Below are positions 1-10,009 of a stretch of 64,000 nt of DNA, in pieces. The DNA lies in contig CP136061.1 of assembly GCA_032622095.1 (NCBI GenBank), positions 250,431,582-250,495,581 on the forward strand. The letters run 5' to 3'. Both the position numbers and the translations under genes were made by a program. The stretch is from Siphonodentalium dalli (taxonomy: Eukaryota > Mollusca > Scaphopoda > Gadilida > Siphonodentaliidae). Every line of letters begins with the position of its first letter. Position 1 is the stretch's first letter. The notes beneath the pieces are model-generated. The model did no database searches. It was not told the origin of the DNA and saw only the letters and a program-made list of their open reading frames with translations.

Positions 1-870
1 ACAAATTTAGCAACTTAGAAAACATATTTCCTGAACTAATTTCAGGACCATGGGTACACGGGATACAAATGGTTACTTCTGGTTACTTTACCTATTAGTT
101 AATGTTACATTTGTTACTTTAATTTTTTTTTCTTAGGAATCTCAAAGTACCTTGTTACATCGGTTACAAATTAGAAAACATATTTCCTGAACTAATTTCA
201 GGCCCATGGGTACACGGGGTACAAATGGTTACTTCTGGTTACTTTAATGTTACATTTGTTACTTTTTTTTTTTTTTTCAGGAATCTCAAAGTACCCTGTT
301 ACATTGGTTAGAAGTAACCATTTGTGCTCCTTGTACCCATGGTCCTGAAATTAGTTCAGGAAATATGTTTTCTAATTTGTAACCAATGTAACAGGGTACT
401 TTGAGATTCCTAAGAAAAAAAAGAAAAAAAGTAACAAATGTAACATTAACTAATAGGTAAAGTAACCAGAAGTAACCATTTGTACCCCGTGTGCCCATGG
501 TCCTGAAATTAGTTCAGGAAATATGTTTTCTAATTTGTAACCAATGTAACAAGGTACTTTGAGATTCCTAAGAAAAAAAAATAAAAGTAACAAATGTAAC
601 ATTAAAGTAACCAGAAGTAACCATGGGCCTGAAATTAGTTCAGGAAATATGTTTTCTAATTTGTAACCGATGTAACTGGGTACTTTGAGATTCCTAAGAA
701 AAAAAAAAAAAAGTAACAAATGTAACATTAACTAATAGGTAAAGTAACCAGAAGTAACCATTTGTACCCCGTGTACCCATGGTCCTGAAATTAGTTCAGG
801 AAATATTTTTTCTAAGTTTCTAAATTTGTGCTTATAAAATGTAACCAATGTACCCGACGTAACAACAGGG
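1..870. repeat. Inverted block of ~155-bp tandem repeats
   Basis: Units of about 150-165 bp contain the palindrome CCTGAAATTAGTTCAGG, poly-T/poly-A tracts and runs of short GTAAC/GTTAC words. They lie in one orientation from 1 to about 305 and in the opposite orientation from about 308 to 870, so the block is a large imperfect foldback. Open frames here (286-498, 450-728, 732-932, - strand) only reflect the repeat and are not genes. No transposase is visible. The array begins before the window. Confidence 0.8.
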
Positions 871-1239
871 TACAAAAGTTGTGTTGTTTTGCTGCGTACC
901 AAAATTAGACATATCTTCTCTGATGTGTACAATCTTTTGGATCTTTATATTAATCTAGGCCAGCTGAACCATGGTGTCATTTTTATTGGGTTTTATTTCA
1001 GTAGTTCACGTCCTGACAACAATGGTGATCTGTCAATCGTTACTTCCTCAACAATAGCTGGTTACAATAACAATATTATTTCCAGCATTAAGAGAAGCAT
1101 CAAAGCATATAGCCTATACTTCATTTCAATATTCCAAATACAACATTTCTTTTTGGATTGCAAGAATTTCAGCATATGATCTGAACCATAACCATATCTC
1201 AATACATATTCGTATTGTAAACCATGTATTCAGATACAT
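871..1239. other. No gene recognised (TSR1 intron side)
   Basis: AT-rich sequence between the inverted repeat block and the hAT insertion. An open frame at 889-1179 (+) has no recognisable domain and biased composition. If the TSR1 exon at 4132 is preceded by an intron, this DNA belongs to that intron or to an upstream repeat. Confidence 0.4.
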
Positions 1240-2898
1240 ATCACAATTAGGCCCCTGCGAATATTCGATTCGAAATTTCAAATCGTTCGTGCTACAATGT
1301 ATTCGATTCGATTTCGAATATCTCGTTGACGTTGTTGTCGAATACCTAGATCGAATATCTCGCCGACGGCTTGGCACAATCATGTCGTGTATACGGTCGG
1401 CGTTTATCCAGTTTAATGTCACACACGATTCCGTGGCTTGTCCGTTCGCGGCATAACAATTTTGTGCAGTCACAAGGGGTCTATAATGCTAGAAACAAGG
1501 TGATGATCTGATGCTCAACGATTCAACAACTCGTTGGCCTGGGGTCGTCTGTTGTAGACTACTACTACTAGTATAGGCGTTGGGGTGCCCGAGTTTATGC
1601 ACGCGGGAACTAGAGTATATACCCGACTTCCGGTGGTTTGACCAAATTGACGCAAACGTCAACGCTCATGCGAGCGGTCGACGTACTCAGTATATATAGT
1701 TTCTAATTAATAGTGTGTACTTAAAGGTACTCAACCCGATAAAACTCCTCTCAATTACTATTTCAATGGCTTCGGGGGTCAAAAATATTTGATTCGAGTC
1801 GAGGAAGTCACCCATCAAATCTGAGCTTTGATGGGTATCGATTTTAGAAATCTATTATTTTTCATTATCGGGAATACTATCTGGCCCAGAACTCAGTCAA
1901 AATTGCGTTAAAATTACCACTTGATTTTAGAGTTATCCATCCTTGTCTGTTTGAATAGATTTGCAGTACACATCCAGAGCAGATTACGGCAGTTATTAGT
2001 ACTCATCTCGAGAACATAACAAATTTCAAAAATCAATATCTAATAACTCTGAGCTTTGTTTGATGGGTTCCTCGACTCGAATCAAATATTTTTTACCCCC
2101 CAAAGCCAAAGAAATAGTAATATAGGACCCTCTGATCTGATTGTTGTTGTTGGAATCTGTTGAGATGGGGACCCTCTTTACGGATTGAGTACCTTTAAAT
2201 GTAAATTATGGTATTAAAAGAAACCAATTTGCAACACATATGGCACCATATTTCTGAGTTGATGTTGCCTGTTTGAAGTTACGTTTTTTCGCCGAGTACG
2301 ATCTTTGATTCGTCCTCTCGCGTTTAGTTCGGGTAGGCCTATACTCTAGTTGAACTAGTACCTGCATGCCCAACTCGGGTGCCCTAGTGCTTATATGTGG
2401 TGGAGGTTGGAACTTGGCCCTTCAGCATTACTAATAGGCCGTACTGTAGTCGTCAGCATACTAGTCTCTGAGCTATTAAATATGCTTCCAAGAGTTCAAC
2501 TTTCGAGATTTGAATTGATATCGCCAGACTCCAGTAGAATCTGATGCTCCCTGTTCCTTGAATGTTTTAGTCGGGTATACAAGTTGTGGTATAATAGATT
2601 TATAGATACAAAATACAACCATCAGCAGCAGCGCAAATGACTCGTTCCGATGTATCATTCCCGATTTTGAGTAATCCCAACTTATTTCTGTTTTACATCG
2701 TCCATATTCGGCTGTTTCCGTGGATAACATGAATGGCTTCCGGTTGACAACTCGACACGGTATTACTCATAAGTATTTACGTTTTGTTTATGAACTCGTC
2801 ACAATTCAACATGGTGTCTGATTCGATTCGAAATCGAATATCATTTACCTGATTCGATTCGGTCGAAAAAATCCGATTCGCAGGGGCCTAATCACAAT
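1240..2898. mobile_element. hAT-type DNA transposon relic, 1643 bp, with 8-bp target duplication
   Basis: Terminal inverted repeats TAGGCCCCTGCGAAT (from 1248) and its complement (to 2890) are flanked on both sides by the identical octamer ATCACAAT (1240-1247 and 2891-2898). An 8-bp duplication is the hallmark of hAT insertion. The subterminal DNA is rich in ATTCGATTCGAAAT-like motifs. No intact transposase frame is present, so the copy is non-autonomous or decayed. It carries a nested MITE at 1721-2198. A stretch with similar ATTCGATTC motifs at about 13195-13265 may be a fragment of the same family. Confidence 0.9.
1721..2198. mobile_element. Nested foldback MITE with TTAA ends
   Basis: The inverted ends TTAAAGGTACTCAA (1721) and TTGAGTACCTTTAA (2198) bound a sequence whose halves are also inverted copies of each other, sharing the word CTCGACTCGAATCAAATAT (2072-2090) or its complement near each end. 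TTAA at both edges fits a piggyBac-like target. It sits wholly inside the hAT copy at 1248-2890, so it inserted later. A related copy is at 4480-4805. Confidence 0.7.
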
Positions 2899-3439
2899 AT
2901 AAACCGTTTCTCCAATCCCCAGTAAATATATAGAGTAATCACTTGATTGAACTGGTGACATGAAATAATTCATGAGCGGTAGGGGATGTTGTACAAAATA
3001 GACCCTGTCATGAATGAATTATTTTTGTCCTAGCCTGTATTCTGTCATTTTCTGGTCAATTTTTAAAAAACTTGGCATACATATCAACCAGCATGGGAAC
3101 CTGTGCACCTGCAATTTTGAGTTCAGTCGGGGTCATTTTGGCGGAGTTATTGCCATTTTTCGACATAGAAATGTTTTATGTTAAAGTTATTGACCCTTTC
3201 TCGACACATTGAAGATGTGCAACATATTTAGTGAATATGCACTTTGTATCATATTGGTGTAATCAATTCCTCCTACAGTTTGTAGTATAGGGATCTGAAA
3301 CCCATGAATCCTTCAAACCTGCCACCTTCGTCGGGGGGACATTTTGGTCAGTGACCTTTTATTCTGTTTATTATATTCCACTATAAACATCTGATTTACC
3401 AGAAATCCAAATAATACCTCCAATATATTCAAGACTCAT
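2899..3439. other. No feature recognised
   Basis: About 540 bases of AT-rich DNA with no long open frame, no clear repeat and no recognisable exon on either strand. It is probably intronic to TSR1 by position. Confidence 0.4.
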
Positions 3440-3601
3440 AAATAGAGGATCTACAACGAGTCCCCAGTTTATAGCGGAATTTACAAAACGAGTCCAGTAA
3501 ATTAGGTCTGGACCGAGCCTTTGGCGAGGTCCAGACCTAATTTACTGGACGAGTTTTGTAATTTCCGCTATAAACTGGGGACGAGTTGTAGATTCTATTT
3601 A
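3440..3601. repeat. Near-perfect 160-bp palindrome (foldback MITE)
   Basis: Arms of about 72 bp, one starting AATAGAGGATCTACAACGAG and the other ending in its near complement, surround a loop of about 15 nt (GAGCCTTTGGCGAG). The transcript of either strand would fold into a long hairpin. The edges are AT-rich and compatible with a TA target. No coding capacity. Confidence 0.85.
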
Positions 3602-4131
3602 TTACATGATCCAAAACATCGACAAAACATACTTAAATCAACAAATGGAACGAGAAACTAACATCGGCTTCTATAAGACATGCGATGACGTTTCACGTAA
3701 CTATTCGTTGTTTGCCCGCGTAAAGAAATAGTCCCAGATAAATAAAGACTATTTGGCGCTTTTAATGGCGTATATTTAATAACATAACTTTTCAAATTCT
3801 TCAGTCATGATAGTTTGTTGGAAAAATATTGGAAGTCATAGTATTTTTGTGACGTAGCGTACGGAATGTTAAAAGACCGTAAACCGGAAGTCAAAGGTCA
3901 CCTGGCACTATTTCCTGTTATTAAACGAACGTTTAATATCACAATTTATAGAATGGGTTTATTGAATGGAATAATGGTAGGATCGTGTAATAAATTATGA
4001 TAGCACACATGAAAACAGAACACGCTAGTTATGTACTAATTCACTTGTGAAATTATCATTAATAATCACTCGAGAAATGAAGGTAAATCACACAGGAATG
4101 TGATAAATATTTGTCAATCTTGCTTTTGCAG
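3602..4131. other. TSR1 intron 3' part, no other feature
   Basis: AT-rich sequence ending in the splice acceptor TTGCTTTTGCAG at 4120-4131. I looked for the preceding TSR1 exon, expected to end with residues like KEPLG, and did not find it between 1 and 4131. The intron is therefore probably longer than 4.1 kb and starts before the window. Confidence 0.5.
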
Positions 4132-4340
4132 GAACACATGGCCACATGAAATGCATGTTTGACGGACAGCTTAAATCTCAAGACACAGTGCTATTAAACC
4201 TTTTCAAGAGAATGTATCCTAAATGGACGTACAATTCACACGTGCGAACACCCGCACTGATGACGAACATTGATGCTATGGATGCAGAAGAGGAGAAGTC
4301 AGATGACGAGGATAAAGACGCATACAAGCTGTTTGAATAA
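4132..4340 (+). CDS. TSR1: TSR1 ribosome maturation factor, last exon (C-terminus)
   Basis: TSR1 is a nucleolar/cytoplasmic factor of 40S subunit maturation, a catalytically inactive relative of BMS1 and translation GTPases. The exon follows acceptor TTGCTTTTGCAG and starts with two nt that complete a split codon (phase 1 intron; a Gly codon would fit the family). It then reads THGHMKCMFDGQLKSQDTVL followed by NLFKRMYPKWTY, which matches the conserved TSR1 C-terminal end (GTHGHMKC, FDGQLKSQDTV and PKWTY blocks). After that comes a divergent acidic tail (EEEKSDDEDKD) to the stop at 4338-4340. This is 69 residues of a protein of about 800, and the rest lies upstream of the window. The gene converges on LIN37, whose stop is 5.6 kb away. 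Identification rests on remembered family motifs and I consider it secure. Confidence 0.93.
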
Positions 4341-4364
4341 ATTGTTGTGATTCTGTGGATTAAA
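4336..4364 (+). terminator. TSR1 poly(A) signals
   Basis: AATAAA at 4336-4341 overlaps the TSR1 stop codon, and a second signal ATTAAA lies at 4359-4364. Either could direct a very short 3' UTR. Use is inferred from position only. Confidence 0.45.
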
Positions 4365-4479
4365 TGGGCTTTCACAACTTGAGACGATTGTGGTGTTATA
4401 CTTGTTGATGAGAATTATGAAGAATAATGAAACATATTTGTATGAGTTTCTTTCTTCCCCCACATGAGAAATATAATTG

Positions 4480-4805
4480 TTAAAGGTACTCATTCCGATC
4501 AGATGGTCCCCATATCATCAAGATACAGCAATAACATTTCTTAAGAAAATAATGCTAACCACCGTCAACTGTGGTATCAAATTTCCCAAACGTGTTATTT
4601 ATCAACATTTTGTTCAACGAAATATGGCCGTATTTTCACTCGATTTGACAAATTTTTTCTGGGCCACAAATAACTGCACATCTTGAGAAATAAACTTCCA
4701 AAATCGATATCTGATCACTCTTGAGCTTTGATGGGTGGGTTCCTCGACTCGAATCAAATATCTTTTACCCCCTGAAGCAAATAAATAGTAATTTGGGAGC
4801 GTTAA
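4480..4805. mobile_element. Second copy of the TTAAAGGTACTCA MITE
   Basis: It starts TTAAAGGTACTCATTCCGAT. Near the 3' end it carries the family block with CCTCGACTCGAATCAAATAT followed by a pyrimidine-rich ACCCCCTGAAGC segment, as in the copy at 1721-2198. The 3' end is diverged, and the last TTAA is at 4802-4805. It is directly followed by another TTAA element at 4821. Confidence 0.6.
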
Positions 4806-4884
4806 TTCAGATAATGCATCTTAACCCTTCCATGAATGGAGCTTCCTAAAATTTTGCGAAATCCCTGTGCCAATACATTGGCCT

Positions 4885-7014
4885 AATGAAAGTGTCAATG
4901 ACACTGAAGCTCAACTTAGGTAGGGGAATAATTTAATGGTTGACAGTAAATGGAGGAATAGGAAAGGTGCTACCGTACTGACCCGCGTTTAGGCCCAGGG
5001 GGCCTTTGTTTTATTTGAGCTCAAAAATCCAAGTGGGCTTAAACTCGGATATGGCCCTTTGCAAACCAAAAATCCTAAGAAATCGGGACAGTAAAACTGA
5101 TGAAAGCCGATCTAACGCCGATTATTTGGGAATTTTTTCAATTAAATGTGAATATTAAAATATTATAATAACACTTTAAGTCTTGTAGTTTTATTGGACA
5201 ACATTCCCATGTTAAAATGACACTATTATGTAAGTAGTCTTGACTGACAGCCGTCTTGTTCCCAAAGTGTATGCTTGGAGTCAGGAATGCCCTGGTTATT
5301 ATGTAAGCGGCAGTGTGGGTTATCTATAGTCTGACTATAGTTTATATCAATGTTCAGATTTAATCGGATTAGGAAAATAATAAGCCCGGCGCTTTATTCG
5401 TGATCCATTGTCTACATAGAGGATGTTACAATGGCGACTAATTGAATGTTTAACAAAAGCCAGTGAGTAATTATTTAACAGCACTGACAAGGCAGTTGTA
5501 TTTCTACTAAAACGACATTCTGAACTCCTCGATCTGTGACCTCTGGGGGGCAAACGGTGACGGAATCTGACGAGGTTTGCCGAATGCTAAAACGTATAAA
5601 AAACGTATACAAAAGCACGTGTTTGAATATTTTGGTTTCGAGTGAATAAAGTTGACGCAGTTTGGAAGACATTTTTATTAATTGACAAGTTCCCCCTTCT
5701 GCTCCATTATGATACCCACTGTGTGTTTACATAACCAAGAGGCCAGTTCTTTGTGTTTGACCACATGTAGGAACACACAGGTCTACGTTGTCACTGAACA
5801 CGAACAATATGTTTTTACAGTACCGGTACTGTAGTTGGAACAGGTGCGCTTTGATTAAACTTAAAAGTATTGCACGCGCATAGCCGTACATGGCTTTTAA
5901 AGCTATACGCTGTTAGCAAGTGGGCTCTATTGTATTTTATGTCTGTTAAACGTTTGGTTTCCCCAGGGAAGTATAATTGAATAAAGAAATGTGAATTTAA
6001 GATTCACTTTATTTTTATTTCATTTAATATTATCACTTACCTACGAATTATAACTTTCCATTTTTCGTGGCATTCTCGCCGTCACCGATCGTGAATAATA
6101 CTTCTTGGAATTATTTATTTGGGGAGTATCATTAGCAAATACTTACCACTGCTGAAATTGAACAAAATTTGGGGTGGGCTTAAACACGAATATACCCCTG
6201 TGCATGGAATTTGGCCAAAATATATGGGTGGGCTTAAACACGGGCATGGGCTTTGAACCGGGTCAGTACGGTAATTGAAATGTCTAACATGTGCCAAAGG
6301 ATTTAGTCATGCAAAGAGTAAAATCAAAGATGGCTGCTGGTGGCCATGTTTTTTGGCCAATTGACCTCAAAAGGACTCGTTCCCATCTATGTCTCATTGT
6401 TAACATCCATGAAGATCTGACCAAAGCTATGACCTGTAGCCCGTGCCAAAGGATTTAGTCATGCAAAGAGTAAAATCCAATATGGCTGCTGGCGGCCATG
6501 TATTTTGGCCGAACGACCCCAAAATCACTCGTTCCCATCTACACGTCAATACTAACATCTATGACATATTTCATGATGATCAGTACGACCTGTAGCCCGT
6601 GCCTTTGGATTGAATTTTGAAATCCAAGATGGCCACCAGCGGCCATGTTTTTCGGCCAAATGACCCCAAAATGACTTGTTTCCCATCTACATGTCATTGT
6701 TAACATCCATGACAAATTTCAGGAAGTTCCGACCAAAGCTACGACCTGTAGCCCGTGCCAAAGGATTTAGTCATGCAAAGAGTAAAATCCAGGATGGCTG
6801 CTGGTGGCCATGTTTTTTGGCCGAACGACCCCAAAATCACTCGTTCCCATCTACATGTCATTGTTAACATTCATGACAAATCTCATAAAGATCAGATCAA
6901 AGGTATGACCTGTAGCCCACGCCATAGGAAATTGTTGACGGACACACGCATACACGGACGACGGATGCCAAACCATGGCAATAGCTCAAACTTACAAAGT
7001 AAGTTGAGCTAACA
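4885..7014 (+). mobile_element. Pearl/Helitron-like element (family B) with ~160-bp core repeats, inserted in family A
   Basis: It begins with TGAAAGTGTCAATGACACTG and ends with a hairpin built on AAACTTACAAAGTAAGTTGAGC followed by TAA, the same ends as the element at 18028-20654. The core has about four monomers (starting near 6298, 6454, 6604 and 6768) with the word AAGATGGC and a block matching GACCCCAAAATNACTCGTTC. A tandem-repeat core with a terminal 3' hairpin recalls bivalve pearl elements, which are considered Helitron-related. That family assignment is inference. Open frames at 6676-6867 and 6755-7012 are repeat artefacts. Confidence 0.65.
4971..6273. mobile_element. TIR element (family C), 1.3 kb, inserted inside family B
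   Basis: The inverted ends TACCGTACTGACCCG (4971) and CGGGTCAGTACGGTA (to 6273) enclose 1303 bp that interrupt the 5' flank of the family B element; compare the uninterrupted order at 18090-18125. TA at both edges suggests a TA target. Subterminal repeats around GTGGGCTTAAACNCG occur near both ends. There is no transposase frame, and the - strand frame at 6115-6297 is only terminal repeat. Confidence 0.75.
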
Positions 7015-7149
7015 ATATTCACCTTGACAGCCAGTGCATTCTCATATATATGTGAGGATCCGTATTGGAGACTCACTTATATAAGAGAAGACACTGGCAC
7101 AGAATCTTTAATGCTGCACCAGCGCAGCTCCCGTCGTTAAAGGGGTTTA

Positions 7150-8280
7150 CTCTGATTAAAGTGATGTGAAACACCCTGCTGGTGTGCACAATGAATAAAC
7201 TTGCTCAAAGCAGGAATTTCAATTAATTTTGTATCAAAATAGCCAGCAAGTCTTTCTATCAAATATAGTGACTCAATAACAAAATCATTCTTGTTGATTT
7301 ATTGGCTATTTGTTCGGGATGATTGGTTGACTGTTTTGAATTTTTGCGTAGTTGAGATGTCTTTAAACTATGGAATATGCCAAAATATGTTATTTTTAAT
7401 TTTTTTTAGATCAAAATATGCAGAAAACAGCATAATCATGGCCAAACAAAAAAAGATATTCGATTCTCAGGCAATTTTTTTTGGAAAATCAAGGTAGGAG
7501 CGAGGGTTTTATTTTCATTTTTTATTGCCCATAGTAAGCATGGGTTAATATACCTTCCCAGGTCCAGACAATGTAGGGAGAACTTTGTAATGGATTTAAT
7601 CTGATATAATGAATGAAAATTACGACATTGTACTATCATGTAGGAATTACCTAGAATGATATATATGATTTTAATATCCGCACAATAATTTGTAACAATA
7701 TGCACATATCCGATTCATATAAAAATATGGAGTGTAAATACAGTCGAAACGAAAACATAAAGTGATCTTCCAAACTTTCATAGAAAGTCTTGATTCACTT
7801 ATTCCGCTGACTAATTACAGACTATATGTACCGCAATGGATGATAGACAATAAACATCATAAACATGGCCAATATACATGTACACTGCTCCGGTTTTCGT
7901 ACCTCGATCGCAATAGTGTAGTAAGGGGGAACTCTATCTTGCAGGGTTAATTTACTGTGCAAAGGTCGCCAAGGTCAGGTTGGCGGATGACTCATTCAAT
8001 ATCCAACTTCTTGCTGTTATCAAAATAATTCAACATATTTGATCAATAAACTTGGAGGTTTGGACAGCCTGTGGTGACAATATACCTGATAGTTATCATT
8101 GCCTATGGTCTTTTGTTGAATTTAGCTCCTATTCGATATTTGAAACATAACTAATTTCTGTGTGACAGTTTCATATTTCTTCGAAACCAGGGTTGGTTCG
8201 AAACAGTTGATGCATTGGCGACAGACACTTCAAAAAAACATTCCGAAATTTGTTGGGGGATTTTTAACCATATCCTTGAC
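7150..8280. other. No gene recognised
   Basis: AT-rich intergenic DNA downstream of both TSR1 and LIN37. Short open frames (7291-7497, 7436-7705, 7762-7950) have no family resemblance and no splice context. I see no clear repeat. Confidence 0.4.
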
Positions 8281-8633
8281 AATATTCGTCACCATCTCGT
8301 CAAGAATGAGCTCGTAGAAGACAAGTGATATCGATTTCAGTACAGCCCGACCAAAACAAGTTGTCATAACTCTTCTGCGCATGTGCGATCGCCCCGGGGC
8401 TCAAAATGGGGTGAAATATTATGCCATATTGTGTTCCAGTACTCGTGTCATATCCGTCGTATAAATCAGCGACGCGTAATTGACGAACAAGTGACGAGTT
8501 ACACGTCCAGGCCAGTCGTGTAATACGTCGACACGTGTAAGGACGAATTTCGACGAGTATCGTGGTTTTATACGACGTGTAATACACGATCAATTGCCGA
8601 CTCTTATTTCACCAGGAAAATAGCCAGTTATAC
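8281..8633. repeat. CpG-rich segment with repeated ACGTGTAA/ACGACGTGTA words
   Basis: This stretch is richer in CG dinucleotides than its surroundings and repeats words such as CGTCGTATAA, ACACGTGTAAGG and ACGACGTGTAATACACG, some inverted. Matching words (CACACGTCGTATAAAACAGG) resume at 9519-9540 beyond the element at 8634-9509, so that element split an older repeat. The open frame 8300-8593 (-) is not gene-like. Confidence 0.4.
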
Positions 8634-9509
8634 CAGGGTTCCCGCGGGTCATGGAATGTATGGAAAGTCATGGAATTTTATCGGGATAAATTCCAGGCCC
8701 TTGAAACGTATGGAAAAATATATGTGAACATAAATGTCATGGAAAACAAAAGCTGCCTGGCAGCATACGATCGCTTTTCTCAACGCAATGCAGTCCGTCT
8801 ATGTGCAAAATACCGGTATCGTTATTTACGGTGATGCATGCGAGCAGTGCGTGATCAAATTGAAACATCATTAATGATTGGCTGCTTGATCGTTATTTCA
8901 ACCAATGAGCGATACCGTTTGAAAGGAGGTTTGAATGAGCGTGCGCGCTCGCTTGCTTCCTGTTTACTGAACACACAAAAGAAAATATTTGCGCTTCATC
9001 GAACCGGATAATTCTATTCTATTATTAAATAATGCTCGGTCATTGTAAATTCAATGACGCCTGGTTAGCCGATGAAGATATGAAGGCGTGGCTTGTGAAT
9101 GTTCCCGCAAACAAATTCAAGGCCAAATGTAAATTGTGCATCAAAGAAATTGACATCGGAAACATGGAAATTCGAGCGGTGAAATCGCACAAGACTGAAA
9201 ATAAACACAAGAAGATGTTATGAGCGAGCATGGGAACAATGCAACAGTTTTTTTTACAAAACGAGACTTCGTCCAGTTGTAATCCTTTGAATCCTTTAAA
9301 TGCTAGTTTCAACTGTAATTCTAAGACAATGCTAATGAGTATTAGATTTTGAAGTTCTAATGTCTAACAGTGGCCGGGACACATCTAGTTTTCGGTATTA
9401 CACCACCCCTATTCACTATAAAAATAAGTCATGGAATTTTGTTGAAAAAGTCATTAAAAGTCATGGAAAAGTCATGGAATTTTGTGTCCAAAAAGCTGCA
9501 GGGACCCTG
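8634..9509 (+). mobile_element. hAT-like transposon relic with CAGGG ends
   Basis: The ends CAGGGTTCCCGCGGGTCATG (8634) and the complement of CAGGGTCCCTGCAGCTTTTT (to 9509) match at 12 or more of the first 16 positions. TATAC flanks both sides (8629-8633 and 9510-9514). I can see only a 5-bp identical flank, not the usual hAT 8 bp. The interior carries a BED-type zinc-finger start of a hAT transposase (9032-9223). GTCATGGAA words are repeated near both ends. At 876 bp it is a deleted, non-autonomous copy. Confidence 0.75.
9032..9223 (+). pseudogene. hAT transposase N-terminal BED-like zinc finger fragment
   Basis: Sixty-three residues from an ATG. It opens with FNDAWLADEDMKAWL, continues VPANKFKAKCKLC and then DIGNMEIRAVKSH ending in KTENKHKK. 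The spaced C-x2-C and H-x5-H residues are the zinc ligands of the DNA-binding finger typical of hAT transposases of the 'KFNDSWL..DIGNMG..A..SH' type. The frame stops after the finger, so the catalytic RNase H-like domain is missing. It sits centrally in the element at 8634-9509. Confidence 0.8.
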
Positions 9510-9604
9510 TATACACGTGTATCACACGTCGTATAAAACAGGCCTTAGTCATTTATGTTAAAATAACATGCAGGGATACCGAATGATGCAAACATTGACG
9601 TCAT

Positions 9605-9748
9605 GATACAGTACTGAGAGTAGGATAACATCATGGGAGTAGGATAACATCTTGAGAGTAGGATAACACATTGAGAGTAGGATAACATCATGAGAGTAGG
9701 ATAACACGTTGAGAGTAGGATAACATCATGAGAGTAGGATAACACGTT
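9605..9748. repeat. ~20-bp minisatellite, about 7 copies
   Basis: The unit is GAGAGTAGGATAACATCATG with variants ending CACGTT or CACATT. It lies downstream of the LIN37 stop codon on the LIN37 3' side. The open frame on the - strand (9545-9826) is a by-product. Confidence 0.9.
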
Positions 9749-9915
9749 CCGTTTTCTGGGAGTGGGGATATAATTTATATTTTGATGTAAAAATTTGATG
9801 AAATTATAATAAAATAAATTATACAATGATGCAGTAATTCAACCCTGGCCTGCCGTCCTAATCCTCAACTGAACACATTGTTCAAGGATCAACTTGAATA
9901 TTTTTGAGATACTGT

Positions 9916-10009
9916 TCATCCATCTTTCATCTGGAGATCAAACATATCTCGTAACATGTTCATACTCGGAGCATATCTCATCTCGTTCTGTATAGATGCA
10001 ATCCGCCAA
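9916..10009 (-). CDS. LIN37: LIN37 exon 8 (last, with stop)
   Basis: The acceptor is CACTTTTGCAG, directly before 10009. One nt completes AG|T (Ser), then come [30 protein letters not shown] and a stop at 9916-9918. This corresponds to the conserved LIN37 C-terminus, which in human ends with a W-K-E-A-S..RYSES..ILREM pattern. The phase matches exon 7 (ends with AG). I see no clear AATAAA on this strand in the next 200 bases. Confidence 0.9.

Larger units (their letters stand above)
4821..7149. mobile_element. piggyBac-like MITE (family A) split by nested insertions
   Basis: TTAA then CCCTTCCATGAATGGAGCTT at 4821-4844, and the matching end GCAGCTCCCGTCGTTAAAGG near 7124-7143. The intact 244-bp copy at 24255-24498 shows the uninterrupted order. 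Here the copy is split after CCAATACATTGGCCTAA (near 4884) and resumes with CACCTTGACAGCCAGTGCAT at about 7020. The right-hand TTAA has become TTTA. The right half keeps a hairpin of the TATATATGCGAG type. Confidence 0.75.
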
